From the NCBI GenBank assembly GCA_021234155.1, contig JAJEKV010000004.1, forward strand, positions 11,412,109-11,476,108: a stretch of DNA of 64,000 nucleotides. The letters are read 5' to 3'. The translations under genes were made by a program, and so were the position numbers. The DNA comes from Isoetes taiwanensis. Lineage: Eukaryota > Streptophyta > Lycopodiopsida > Isoetales > Isoetaceae. The stretch's first letter is position 1. Each line of letters begins with the position of its first letter. A model generated the notes under the pieces. The model was not told the DNA's origin, made no database searches, and saw nothing but the letters and a program-made list of their open reading frames with translations. Positions 23,421 to 36,124 of the stretch are shown here, piece after piece.

Positions 23421-24454
23421 TTATGGATTCTCCGCCACCAAGTGGATGTCCTTGGGCATTACGGTCACCCTCTTGGCGGATTATGCATAAGTTGCCCTCT
23501 CAAAAGCTGGTCGCCTCAGCTTCGCACCGCCACCCCGGAAATCGCGGTCGCCGTGAGATGTCAAATTCTATAGTCGGTGATCTAACTCCCCGTGATAACT
23601 TCCGTGATCAGCGCCAAGGAGTTTTCTCGGACGTGAGATTAGTGCACCGCCGAAGTGCTTAATCTCCTGAACGCGGGCGCAATATTAGCCCACATGGACC
23701 CTCTTCGCTTCGTGACGGAGGTGGTGGGCTTCGCTGATTTTTCTTCTACTTCGGTCGCCTCTTAACGAACGCTTCACGCTCGCTTACAATACCAGTCATT
23801 GTACTGGCCCACCGACGGAGGTACTCCCCTCGTAGGCCTTCGAAGACGCTTGAATTTGGCGGCCCTCACTTGAGCCAATGGCCGCCACCACCATTTTTGA
23901 CCACCTTTGGTTTAGGCCATTTCGGGTAGGGTGGGCGGCGTTGGGGTGAAGAAGGCTCCCCACCACTTCGCCCCTCTTCCTCTTCATCACCGCCTCCTTC
24001 TACCTCTTCCTCTAAATCTGGCCCAGCGGGGTTGAGGTTCTTCAATCACGCATCCCGCTGAGGCATAGCTTTCTTCTTCGTTAAGCGCCCTTCTCGAGCA
24101 GCTCCTCTGCCTCTTCTTCCTTACTGTTTCCTCCGGCCCACTCCACCTTCTCCCTTCCTCCGCTGGTGCCAAAGGGCCCGGCCTCCTCTGATGCTGAGCC
24201 GCTCTTCCTGGCATCACCTCCGCTGTCAGCGAAGGGTCCAAAGTGATTGGACTGGTTCTCTCGGGTGCCCGCCGAAGGGATCATTGGCCGGGCCGCCCTC
24301 CTCTTCCATGGTGTGGAAGGTGTCATCAACTCTGGGGAGAACTTCTTCGAAGCGGTGAGGCTGGCTAAATCTTCTTGATATGGCGACCACGCTACCTCGC
24401 CATCGAGTGTGTAGGCCTCTCCCCAAACTCCTAGTCGCTTTGGTTTGGAGCCAT
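23421..24454 (-). pseudogene. Histone H3-like ORF of second minus-strand element (copy d)
   Basis: The ATG at 24454 begins MAPNQSD then a stop. The DNA (CCAAACCAAAGCGACTAGG) aligns with an ARTKQTAR coding start if the AAACAG to AAAGCG change seen elsewhere in this window is allowed for. The frame then runs through a charged linker. From about 23680 one frame reads EIKHFGG...LISRPRKLLG, keeps the H3 spacing through FERATYA, and ends AKRVTVMPKDIH...AENP with a stop at 23421-23423. AKRVTVMPKDI differs from the H3 alpha-2/alpha-3 junction at a single residue. About 344 codons. Two stops lie within the fold. It follows its own TATA box, leader, PBS and LTR. Confidence 0.72.
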
Positions 24455-24547
24455 ACTTAATCTGTGGAAAATGGATGACGTAAGGAGAAGCAAGAGAGAG
24501 AGATGGAGGAGAAAAAAAGGTTGGAGGGAAAATGAGGTATCAGGGGA

Positions 24548-24555
24548 TATTTAAA
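24548..24555 (-). promoter_or_regulatory. TATA-like box of H3-like copy d
   Basis: TTTAAATA on the minus strand lies about 95 bases upstream of the ATG at 24454. Upstream, TTAATAAAG (24592) and CTTTATTAA (24617) form a perfect 9-base inverted repeat. Confidence 0.45.
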
Positions 24556-25005
24556 AAGGAGGGTCCCCAGGGATATTACCCATCACCATTAATAAAGCCT
24601 ACTTATTAGCCCCCTTTATTAATTACACTAGTACCCTTTTATTATTACATATATTTTAATTTCTAATATACATACTTAAATTCAGATATACCTTTAGAGT
24701 TCAAATTTCCTAATAGTTTGGTATTAATTATGGATTTGCGCGCCATTTTTTTCACCCGTGTCCTCCGATTGGCATGATTCTTCTATTCCATTTTAGGTGA
24801 AATTTGATGCATATACAATTTTCATCTAATTTTACTAGAAGGTGAATTTGATTCATTCACTTAACCTAATTTCGGACCCACTACACACAGAAAATTTTTT
24901 CCTATTTTCGAGGTTCGATGGTGGAAATTTTATTTCACACCCCTATAGGCCTGTTAGACTACTTTCATGGTTATGGTCGGTCGCTAGTTCCCGGTCAACC
25001 AAGAA

Positions 25006-25020
25006 CATTGCTCGATACCA
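25006..25020 (-). other. Primer-binding site of second minus-strand element
   Basis: TGGTATCGAGCAATG on the minus strand is an initiator-Met PBS lacking one base of the CAGAGC motif. It lies one base from the LTR edge at 25022. Confidence 0.75.
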
Positions 25021-25021
25021 T

Positions 25022-26636
25022 TGTGACGCCCCTCGCTAAATATACGGCGACACCGCTTAATTCCTCGACAGAAATCCCCCGTCCGCTCAACAACCGCATT
25101 GACAGCTGCCTACCCCCAAGACCCCGAGATGGGTCCCTAGTGGAGGGAACACAAGGTGTCTTGCGCCAGCCTCTTCCCCTTATGGGTTCCTATAACAGCT
25201 TAAGTTTATAAAACACGCCGTAATCCAGCAACAAAGAATACAACATACTACACCTCGGCGGGTAGTCCATCACATATCCACAAGTGCAAAGATGATAATC
25301 ATAAACCATAAAAACATGAGGGCTCCACCGCGGCTCTACACATGAGGGAATCGACCACCAGATAGGCCTCTTCAAGATGTACCGAAGTCAGTAATAATGG
25401 CGACAAGACAATGGCTAGGGTTGACCACTACATCCGGGCCTCCCGTGCATACTTTGTAGATGGGCTCAATCGCTCGCATGACTTTAGCCTTCCTGACAAT
25501 CCCATGGCATCACCCATCGACTACCTGTGCTGCATCTCCCTTGTCCGGCCGAGGCGGTGAAGGGTTGCATCTCCCTTCCGGGTCTCAAGTTCCACCACTG
25601 CTAGAGAATCAAGGGCGGCCACACGATTCATACCCGACCAATCCCCCAAAACAAGAGCTGCCGACACTTCCTTTTGAGAGGCGTATGCACACCATCACCC
25701 CAGAGGTGTCGTAATGTCGGGCCCACACAACGGGTGACCCACCATGCTAGCCCACTATGGGGATCCCCCCAGCCCCCCGCCTCTAAGCAGGGATCCCTCC
25801 CTCCTCAGATTAAGTCTAGCCCGCTTGTGTAGTGCCGAGTCACATCATAGCCCACAACCCTAAGTGGGTTCCTATAATAAAGCCGCAACTAATAGGAACT
25901 AAGGGATCTACACTAGAATACATATGGCCCTAGGTCTCTACCCCCCTTCCCAATACAAGAGGAGCAACATGATCAACCAATATCACATACATCATAACAT
26001 GATAATCATCATAAGAACATCTTTAACCTAATCATACATATATCTAACTTACGCTTAGGGTTCCTTGATTAGGGTTCAAGATGTTGAATACAGGGTTCTA
26101 GGATGGCTCTACTCTAGATACGACATACTAACCCTATCCGGAGTGCCGTTGGATGACTACTAAGAGCACTACTCCACATACCTGGTCTCAAGCACCCTCC
26201 CAATCCCCATGCCTCCATGATCTTCAAGGTGTTCCCAGGTAGCTCCCACCCTCGGGCCATGCACTCACGCCTGGGGGCTACCACGCCATGTTTGGCCACG
26301 CCAGGGGTTCTCAAACCGAGTTTCGAAATTCCAAGAAGGTTCCCAATTTGGTGGGCGGAAAAGAGGCCTAGGGTTAGGGGTTTAGGCCTTTTATAGGTTA
26401 GGTTCCCATGTTATGCCACGTGGGTCCAATAGGGTAAGTCCAGGTGTGGGGTGCCCACAGGTTAAGGCCACGCGGGAAATGGTCTTAACCTAAGGTTGGC
26501 TAAGTTATATGAATAACTTAGTCATGCCCCTAGTGCTACAATCTATGGTATACAAGGCTATGAAGATAGACTTGTATAGTGATCAGTCCGTGAATATACG
26601 TGATTCATAGCGGATATTCCCCCGAACGTCCGTTGA
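25022..26636 (-). repeat. 5' LTR of second minus-strand element (right edge approximate)
   Basis: The left edge TGTGACGCCCC adjoins the PBS. The LTR is the same general type as 20728 (TGTGACGYCCC edge, CACATATCCAC near 25270, CCCTTCCCAATACAA near 25945) but is much diverged, so it is a different family. A CTATAAAAGG TATA box on the minus strand is at about 26388. An imperfect hairpin (GAATATACG / CGGATATTC) lies near 26593-26620. The right edge is judged from GAACGTC, as in the start of the LTR at 49983. Confidence 0.65.
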
Positions 26637-29600
26637 ACCGCTGGCCACTCGGGCATGTTGCAATGCATCCGCTAATTCTAGTGCGAGAAGGTGCATGAGA
26701 CAAGATTGGACGGATTGCTTCGCCCACCTCCTGTTGTGTCATCAGACAAGCTCGAAGTATCCGAGGATAGGCTCGCGTCTCCGAATGCTTTAGGGTAGCA
26801 GAAGTTGGGGTGTGCTTTTAACCTGCCTTGCAGGGCCCAATCTTGCGATCGAAAGGGGTAGATCCATTCGCTCCATTGTCTCCTTGTCAGCGCAAACCCG
26901 CCAACCTGCTAACTCAATCCAACACAAACCCGAGCGTCAGAAACAAAGGAACAATTGAACCCAGCACTTAAAGGAATTTCCAAAGTAGCCTTTGACAATT
27001 TGCAATGGCTAAGGTTGGATGCACACTTTTGTCTAATGCTGCTTGGATGGGTTTCTTGCTCCTTATGGAAAGTTAAGAGGCTTAATGTGATTTTACTGAA
27101 TTGCCGATTCATTTCAAATCTTTGCGTTTAAGCTGCTGATGCCTTGATTCGAGCTCAGATGTGCGAATGCTTTCGAGGCCTCGCGGCGTAACTCTCTGTC
27201 GTGGCCTTAATAATCAACTGTTATGTGAGTGGCCGAGTTTTGGGGCGATGGGGGTAATTATCTGCGGGTTAGGGTTAATGCGATTATGCTCGGTATCATA
27301 GGTGGGGAAGAGCTCGCGGCGTGTAAAGTACCGGGCGAGACCCTGGCGAGGATCTGGCCAGTACCGAATGCGTGTGAACCGGTCCAGGTGGTAAAAGCCC
27401 GGTCTACCCGGCCAGCGGGCCCAAAATCAAGAACAGTTATACCGCCGTGGGACGTTTTTGCCGCGTGAGGTGTTGACTACCGCCAATAGCCTTAGCCCCA
27501 TAGCTTTGTAGGCAGTAATTGAGATGGAAATGGCAAAAATCCTTGAGGAAAAATTGCCCAAATTGTAGCTAAAGGTTCCATGATTTAGGAACACACGAAT
27601 TACCAAAATCCGCGGCCGAATTGTATGCAATTTTCGGGCCATTTGCGCGAGGAGGCGACCATATACCCAATGCAAAACGAAAGAAGGAATAATCTCACTA
27701 TTATCATAAAAAAGTAAAGATAGTCCGCTGTGTTCCGCGAACCATTAATGATCGAGCTTGGGCCCATTTGAAAATCAGCGCCACGCCAACATAATCCTAG
27801 GGTTTTAAGCATTATGTTTGCAATTGTTGTGGGGCGGTTTATGCCTCAAAGTATTTTATGGCGCCTCTAGACCCGACAACACAACCCGAAGGCACCTTAA
27901 CTTTGGTAATGTTGTGTGGGGGTCTTTATGCCCCTCAAAAAGGTCTTGGTCGATGCTGTCATGTGTGCCGCCAAGTCTGGTGGCCCTACCAAGACGTTTT
28001 TGTAACATGAAATCCTATATGCTAGAAAAACTCCTCATAAAAATGATGTTTTATCGATACCTTCGTCTATTTATCAAGTGATGCCCATGCCATGTGTTGA
28101 TTGGATGGTATAACCTTTCCCTATTGTAAGAAGTTGAAACCAACTCAAGGGTATCTTTATTCTTGCTTATTCATTAAGTGTTGTCGTCACAACTCATCAA
28201 TCACACTATATTTTCCTATAACACCATTTCACAATCTTGTTTTTCTTTAGTCTCTACCCTTCTTTGATTCTATCCTTGACACTCTAGATTGTTGTTCAAA
28301 TATATCAAAAAAGAAAAGTTGTTTCTTACATTATAGGTAATTGTTTATTGCGAGGGGGTTTATGTCCCACTAATTCAATCCGGCTTTTAGAATGCATTAT
28401 GCATTATTGCAATTAAATGGACTTGATTTCCAATGCAAAGCTTCTATTATACTAGGATCAACATGCTTCTTTATGGTTTGCTATATCCCCATAGAAATTT
28501 TCCAATAAAACCCATTTGGCTAGGAGAGGATGAAACCATAGTTTCTGAAGCCGCGACCATGCAGGAAACACAAGGGTTCCTAAATTTAAAAAAAAGCGAA
28601 AATGGCAATGGAACACGAAAACGAATGATATGGACTATTCTCTAAGAACACCTAATTGTTTCCTAGAAATAAATTTTGCTAAAATTATAAAAAATCGACA
28701 CAACTCAAAAACATTATATTCAATATAAAATCTTTTTAAACCTACGCTCGTACTACAGTGGGGCAAAGGCAAAACCTAACAAGTTAGATGTGCAAAAAGG
28801 GTGGAACGGGGGCTTTTTGGCAAACTCCCCGGGCTTTTTGCAGATAGAGAAGGCAACAAATTTTTGCAAATCGACAACGAGGAACGCGACATTTTTAGCG
28901 ACACATTGACAATAAAACTATACGTTTTTACAACACCATTTTTTATATTACCATTGCCGTGTTGAACATGGTGCTTGTAAAATCCATGGCACACGATCAA
29001 CACGGTCGCGGTTTCGTTACTAAGGATGAAACATTATTGATTAATCTCACCCTTTTTGCACGAGAAGAGCCACTAAGGGGCCTCACATGTAATAATAAAC
29101 GATTCACATATTAATGTTTTTTTTGCGCTCAACGTCCAAAACCGTTGGACGCCAAACAGCTCCAAATAGCGTTTCCACATTGATCGTCGCTTCCACCGCT
29201 TTGACGCCTTTGACCTCCGCTTCCAGTCATTTCGGTCTTCACCGGGCGAAATAATAGGTAAAAATCTTGAAGAAAAAACAATGATGGTGTAGGAATGTAT
29301 TGGGGAATGGAAGGGGTTCGTCCCTTCCAAACCTAAGGGGTAACCCTTCCATTTCCCCAACAAAATGGGAAGTTGGGATCCATTTCCTTTTTAAGAAAAT
29401 TCTTTGTCTGTTCGATTGGTGGGCTATGGTTCGGAGGGTTCTTGAGGGATCTTGAAGGTTAAGGCGCTTTAAGGCCGATTTTTGAATCTTAAGGCCGAAT
29501 CGGGGATTTGAAGCTTTTAAGGGGGATAATAGCTGAAGCTAAAAGGCGCCTCGTAAGGATCTGCCCGGATTTGAAGCGGGGAGCACAATCGGCTGTAACG

Positions 29601-29990
29601 GTGAGATCTTGGGCTTGCTGGATATTTCATGAATCGAAGATTTTATGAAGCTTAGCCCGGATGCTTGAAGGTTTGATTTTTTTGAAGATGAGGGATATTT
29701 TTTGAAGATAGAAGATTTTTGTTGCTTGCGACACGGCTATGCTTCTATTGCATCTCATCATTCTTCCTAAAGATCGAGCATTCCGATATAACATGTCGCG
29801 TAAAAACAGAACGCAGAAGAAAAAAGCCGAGAACGCGAATTAGCCATATACTAGAAGCGTGAATGCCGCATTATTCAAGGATGGAATCGTTTGAGCATTA
29901 TTCAAGGATGTGAAATGTGTATTGGGCATTATTTAAGGATGTGAATGCACTTAGAGTAATGGATCTTGCGGTTGAAGACTCGAGTGCTAC
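26637..29990. other. No supported gene
   Basis: Several short open frames are present on both strands, none with a motif I recognise. GCATTATTCAAGGATGTGAA recurs three times with variation at 29869, 29895 and 29928. Confidence 0.4.
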
Positions 29991-32700
29991 AGAAGGCTAA
30001 GAGAACACATATTGCCCTTCAAATAATGCACCGCGACCAAAATAGAAATATATTGACGACAACTTATGCAAAACATAAGTTCTAAACATATATATTCCGG
30101 TGTACACATAAGTATTTATAGGATAAGAAAGTATCCCAAACAAGAGCTTGAAATTGATAATCCGCCATACAAACATAGCCCCACCAAGCTTGTGTAATCC
30201 AAAAAGTGCAAGTCTTTTGGCAGGGTTAAATATCAAGCTTAGGACAACCACATTATAAGCAACATGTCTAGAGAAGTCTAAAAACATTTGTCAAACTCAA
30301 TGTCAAGCTCATTTGGAATGACCCGACAAATGAAGTTTGTAAGTGGATAGAAAGTTGTTTGTAATCATGTCCATAGATATAATGTAGTGGCAGTTGTGAA
30401 GGGTTAGGCGTAGGCCCATTGAATGGGTAGTTAGAAGGGATAGATGATGTACCCCGAAAGTGGGCAAGAGTTGGTGCACGAGTTGATCGCATCCTTCCTA
30501 TCTTTTTATTAACACAAAAAGAAATTTCATTGCATCAATGTTTCATGAAACAAACCATGGTAAACCTTAGGGATTTAAACTTCAAACACCAGGGTGAGTG
30601 TTTGGTTGAAAAATATACCGTTCCAAAGTTTATTGTATGTAGATCATGGTAAATCAATGTGATGTTCAATTGTTTGGCAATACAATGGATAAATCTTTAA
30701 AAATAAAGGGATTTTAATATCTTAGACATGGTAGATGATGATACAAACATAGCAAATATGCCCTCATGTATTTGTCACAGCTTGTTTTGCTTTAGGCTTT
30801 TAGCAAATGCCTATAGACATGTAGTAAATGATGCAATTGATGAGAAAGAGAAGAGAAACACATGGGTCATAAGATTGGATATACTAAACATGTGGATTGG
30901 ATAAATGCGTTGAAGTGTGAAGTGGCCATTCAGTCTTTACTTCATGAGAAAAGAAGATGTAAAAGGTGGGGTTGCAAGATTGATATGCTCAATGTGTGGA
31001 TTTTTAATAAGTTATGTAGAAATATGAAGTGACCGTTCACTCTTTATGCCATGTGGTGAAATTAGTTAAATCCCAAAAAATATTTTAAAATCTTAAGACA
31101 TGAAGATATATTTATATTAAAAGTCATCATATACAATACAATGGATAATATGTTAAAAGCATATCAACTGATCAAAAAGATACTATTATTAGGCTAGAGA
31201 GTCTAGCTGTATTGTGTAGTTCGGTTTGTGAATCAATAAGTTTCTAGAATTAAGTTGCCTACATTAAACTATGTCCATTCAAACATCTGTATTTTAGAGA
31301 ACAATATAATAGGGATAGTTTTATCCCTCCTAATGCATGAGACAACAAATAGATTGTATGAAGACCTTGTTTAACTATAAAACTTGTCACCCGTGTATAT
31401 ATTTCCACAAACCACCACGCCTAATAAATCCCCACTTTCCCACGCCTCCATGTTAGCCTAATGTCTCGCTATATGACATGATTTGCATCGAGAGCCATAC
31501 TTGTTCTACCATGATCTTGATTTAAATATTCATGCTGTTCTATCCCACAACCAAAAGAGCAAGGCTTGTGAGAATAGTCCCGTTCAAAGCTTTCGTGGTA
31601 AGGAGGAAGCGTGTAAAGCTGTTGCAATGCATGATATTTAGTGCTTGCTTCTCAACTTGCCGATGCATGCTAATACAAATATGCTCATGAACTACCATAA
31701 AATAATCTATAATTCTACCTTAGAAGTGGAGTCCACTCCTTCTTTGAACCTCCTTTATAAAAGCCCATGTTTTAACAAGAAGTCAAAAAAAGATCCGACC
31801 CTTAAAACTCTAAAGGTCAAAAAAATCAGAAAGAAATCTAACCCCATAGAGCAGTTCAATCCCCAGTGCTTCAACCTGGTTATGATTTGACATCTCCAAA
31901 TCTACCATATTAGCCTCTTGCATTGTTTGCTTTAGGGCCCCAATTATGTCTACTCCTAGGTCCCGCAAGATATGCCAAGAAAAAACCATAATGAAGGTTA
32001 TTAAGATGAAGATTGTGGCCATAAAAGTTACTAAAAATTGTAGATGGGTACCCAAAATCAAGCATTGCAAATTGCAAATATAAAGAACTTCTGAGGATAA
32101 AATGTCATGGACACAATAGCCTTCCAAGAAAAAAGAGCGCTCAAGTTCTTTTAAGAGTGCCCTACCTACTCGCATACATGCAAACGCATTAATTATCTAT
32201 CTATTAACCACAAAAAATAGACCCTTACCTCCATTATAGTGCAAGATGTGATGGAATCCAACTCCACAAAAAACATGAACGATGTCTTTTATTCCAAAGT
32301 CCAAATTCTCAAAAGAAATCAAACATTGCATCAAAGCAGGATGCATTACTTTGATGATAAAAGAACTTGCTCCACAATGGGTTATCAAAAAGCAAGTAAA
32401 GGCCATACCTTTGTAGTTTCATACTTGAGTCCTCTTAGTCCCTCCAAAACATTCATTAGTCCGGTCTCTACTTAATCTTTTGAGCAACTTGAAAAGCTAT
32501 ATATGTGGATAAATGTGATCACGTATGGTTAATAAAAATTCATTCTAGACTACAATAAACATGTCCATACTCCTCACCTTATAGTTTTTTCTCTCCCCGG
32601 GTTATCTTTGCATGCACCATAACGCAACCACTCTCTCTTAGTTGTATCATGATTAAGTTCATGCAAAAGCCAAGAATTATTAAAATGATGAAGATTTGAG
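29991..32700. other. AT-rich, no supported gene
   Basis: The minus-strand frame 31810-32175 contains a hydrophobic segment (FMATIFILITFIMVFSW) that could be a membrane helix. I do not recognise the protein, and nothing around it supports expression. Confidence 0.35.
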
Positions 32701-33285
32701 TCAAGAATAAAAAACTACACATAAACTACACAGATTTAAACATTCTAGTTACCATACCTTTTCAAGAAATGATTTGTTGTTGTAAGATTGAGATATAGAA
32801 GGCCTTTCAAGAATAGAGTTACCAAGATGATGCACTCAAAATCCTAAAAGCAAGTAATAAATTAGTTGTGTCTATGGAATGTAAGCAAAAAACATGCAAG
32901 ATGGACACATGAGACACAAAAAAATAACATCATATAAAAGCATAGAAAGTGGGCTTGTGGCAGATGTGGGAGTACCTTCAAAAGCTGGCCATATATCAAG
33001 AATAAAAACTACACATAAACTACACAAGATTTAGACATTCTAGTTACCATACCTTTTCAAGAAATGATTTGTTGTTGTAGCATTGGAGATAGAGAAGGCC
33101 TTTCAAGAATAGAGTTACCAAGATAATGCACTAGAATCTAAAGCAAATAATAAATTAGTTATGTCCATGGAATGTAAGCAAAAACATGCAAGATGGACAC
33201 ATGAGACACAAAAATAACATCATACAAAAGCATAGAAAGTGGAGCTTGTGGCAGATGTGGAGTACCTTCCTAAAGCTTTCATATA
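32701..33285. repeat. Tandem duplication, units of 295 and 290 bases
   Basis: Unit 1 is 32701-32995 and unit 2 is 32996-33285, both starting TCAAGAATAAAAA and ending in AGTACCTTC...CATATA. They differ by scattered substitutions and one-base indels, so the duplication is not very recent. Confidence 0.9.
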
Positions 33286-33291
33286 TCAAGA

Positions 33292-33361
33292 ATGCCATAA
33301 AGTGCATTTATCCTGCTATAATCACTTGCCATAAAGTGCATTTATCCGTTTATAATCACTC
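33292..33361. repeat. 34-base tandem duplication
   Basis: TGCCATAAAGTGCATTTATCC plus a TATAATCACT tail occurs twice in tandem. Confidence 0.85.
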
Positions 33362-34725
33362 AGATTCAAGCAAAATATCTTGATGCATTGACTTCCGCAA
33401 AAAAGGATCAAGATATAATCTATGGAAGCATTTGTGGATAGAACTTACTTATCTTCCTCGCCTGGTTTTCAAGTAGAAGAAGATGTGGGCATAGAAGCCC
33501 GGCCCGCAAAATGTTTGAAGAAGGTGAAGCCGAGAATGGAGAATGAAGAAGAATCGACTCTTGAGGCCACTTCAAAAAGATGTATACCCGTAAAACTGTG
33601 GAGGAAAGTCTTCTTTGTTGCTTTTCTGATTGCAACCAAGTTTCAAAGAACTGCCATCAAATTTTGGAATCTCTGCGCGGATGCCAAGGAAGAAAAACAA
33701 ATGGATTACCCCCGATCATAGAAAACTAACGGAAGCATATATTATGTCGCTCCGCCTTTCTCCCCTTTACACCTTATCCAGGATCCAACGAGGTATCAAT
33801 ATCCCTACCATATGGGGGATTTGAGCTAAAGCACAACTCTCCCCTCAAATCATCTTCCTTTCAAAAATGGAAGCTGCATTCCCGTGCAAGGCATCACACA
33901 AAAACATAATGCGTTTTGCGGCTTTGGAGTTAGGCTTTCTCGATCGGGTTTCTCTTCCCCGAATTTGAAATAGGTAGAGAAGAGCAAAAGGAAAAATAGA
34001 GGAACTTGATTCAAATTGGGAATGAATGCCCCGGAGCACTGCAACCCGGATGCATTGATTGCAAAACCTTAGCGCCCCGGGAGGGGACCTCAAAAGGAGG
34101 GGAACGCCGATGCGGTACATCTGCTGTTCCAAAGACGAAAATCAAAAGACTTCCCATTTTAATAAAGAAGATAAACAAGAACATGTAACCTTAAGCACCG
34201 GTAAAAATGATGCATGCGGAATGTTAACCCCAACATCCATTCCGGTTGAGAGACGATGCCACATGGCATCACCGTATTAAGCTTCAAACAAAAATGGAGA
34301 CCCAACTTCCATTTTGGAGAAATGGAATTGGCAAAATGTGAGTGATGAGCAATGAGAACGGAATTGAGCGATGTGGAGTGATGGCGAGTGAACGTCCAAA
34401 ATCTTTGCCGGAGACGTTGACGCACTGGGGCCAGGCGTCCCTACAAACCTAAAACCTATGAATCGGCCATCTATGAACCACGTCGTGCCATTGGAATATT
34501 ATATATATTGCCAAAATAGAACCACAAACTAATGTTAGTATTTGATGGATCATATAGTGAACAACATTGATAGTGCCCAAGGCGAAAAAATTCTGGGATT
34601 TAAATATTGAAAAGTTGTCGGTGCAAAATTGGAATGCTTTCATTTCACATTTGTTCCATTGACCATGACGCCGAATTTGACGCCTAATTTTGCATACAAA
34701 CTTCATTTCTTTTTCCAGTTCGGCT
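33362..34725. other. No recognised gene; ORF 33422-33721 of unknown nature
   Basis: The plus-strand frame at 33422-33721 (99 residues, MEAFVDRTYLSSSPGF start) is hydrophilic with a short hydrophobic part (VFFVAFLIA) and no known motif. The rest is unassigned. Confidence 0.3.
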
Positions 34726-36124
34726 ATGGCGAAGCTGCAGCCTTTTTTTTTCCTGGGCGCCGTAATTGCCATAGCAATCGTTTATGTTTCTTTTCGAGCG
34801 GTTTTCAGATTACCGTCTCTCATTTTCTCGTTACCTTTCCTCCGCATCTTGCTTACAAATAAATCGATCACTCGTCAATTCTTCTTCTCCCTCAAAACAG
34901 GTAATTCTAGTTCAGATTCGAATTTAGGGTTCCTTGATAGAACTCCATTACAGGCTCTTCCTTGTAACTGCACGAATTCCAGCTCTCCAGTCGAAAAACA
35001 GAGTATTTTGCCTGAAAGTAATTCAATGGCATGCAGATAAAATATGGCATTATAGGAGCTTGTTTCCACTCTGTTCTATGGATGTTTGCTTTAATTTTAC
35101 AAGATGCGAAGGCAAATCCGAGTTACTGATCTATAATTATGATATTCCATCGCCTCCAGTCAGGTACTTTCAGAGCTCAAAAACTCTCCATGGCATACAG
35201 ATGATCCGGAAAAAGCATGTTTTGTTTCTGGTATTTTCTGATAATGAATCTGGCCTAGGCCGCATCCAAATACTCTGCCATTTTTGGAACAAAGGCATGA
35301 ATCATGCAATAGTGACATTTGCAGATATGTGGCATATAAAAAAATCCGCCTGAAGGATCGATAGAAATGCGTCAATTCTGAGCTCAGATTTGCACGAGAC
35401 GACATAGGCCTGGATTTGACATAGCAGTTCCGCTGCCACCGAATAATCGCTTCCAAGATCTGCAGGGAGTGGCCCTTTGCAAAGAAAATATTTTGCAACA
35501 TTTAAGGGCAGCCGTTACTTGTTAGGCTGGCGTGAGAGGGACTTTTCGCAGCAGCAAGTCTTTTAGGCAATGCATAACAGCAGAGATATTATTGTTGCAT
35601 TTACTTGCAAACATCCCACTAATGACAGATTGCGCCTAGAAAAATCCTTGCAGTTGGAGAAGGCTGTGATGAGGGAGAAAAATTTATGCCCAATACGATT
35701 ATGCAGATCATGAATTCTACCTTTGTCTGGCTCCCTTGGTAGATCCTCTTCTTATAGATTTATTGAAGTTTTAAGTGCAGGGGCTATCCCAGTCTTGATC
35801 TGCTGACAACTATGTAAGGCCTTTCCATACTCTCATCCATTGGCATCACTGCTTGCTCCAATTTCCCACTTGAAATGCATAGAATTGTGCCCTTTGAGAT
35901 CCATGTCTGAAGAAGAGATTGTGCAACGTCAAAATATTGCATGTATGTTTACAAATGAGTTTTTTAAGGATGATAAAACACTATTAAGATCAGTGATTAG
36001 ATCATTAAAAGCTAGATTCTTGGGCATGTTGCCACAACTCAATCAAGAGTTACTTAATGGCACAAAAAAGAAGGCTGATCGAGAGTCATGCTATGAGAAG
36101 ATTTCCTTTCTTGCAGGGTGTTAG
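34726..36124 (+). pseudogene. Exostosin-like (GT47) glycosyltransferase pseudogene
   Basis: The ATG at 34726 starts MAKLQPFFFLGAVIAIAI, a short cytoplasmic tail and signal anchor typical of a Golgi type II enzyme. Downstream, in changing frames, come exostosin hallmarks in the right order: CFNFTRCEGKSELLIYNY near 35090, HTDDPEKACF near 35193, FWNKGMNHAIVTFADMW near 35280, ICTRRHRPGFDIAVPLP near 35387, KGSRYLLGWRE near 35500, IVAFTCKH near 35590, RSSSYRFIEVLSAGAIPVLI near 35745, and a C-terminal tail RSMSEEEIVQRQNIACMF ending near 36121. Total about 465 codons without obvious introns. At least five frameshifts or stops break it. It could be a processed copy or a decayed gene. Confidence 0.82.
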
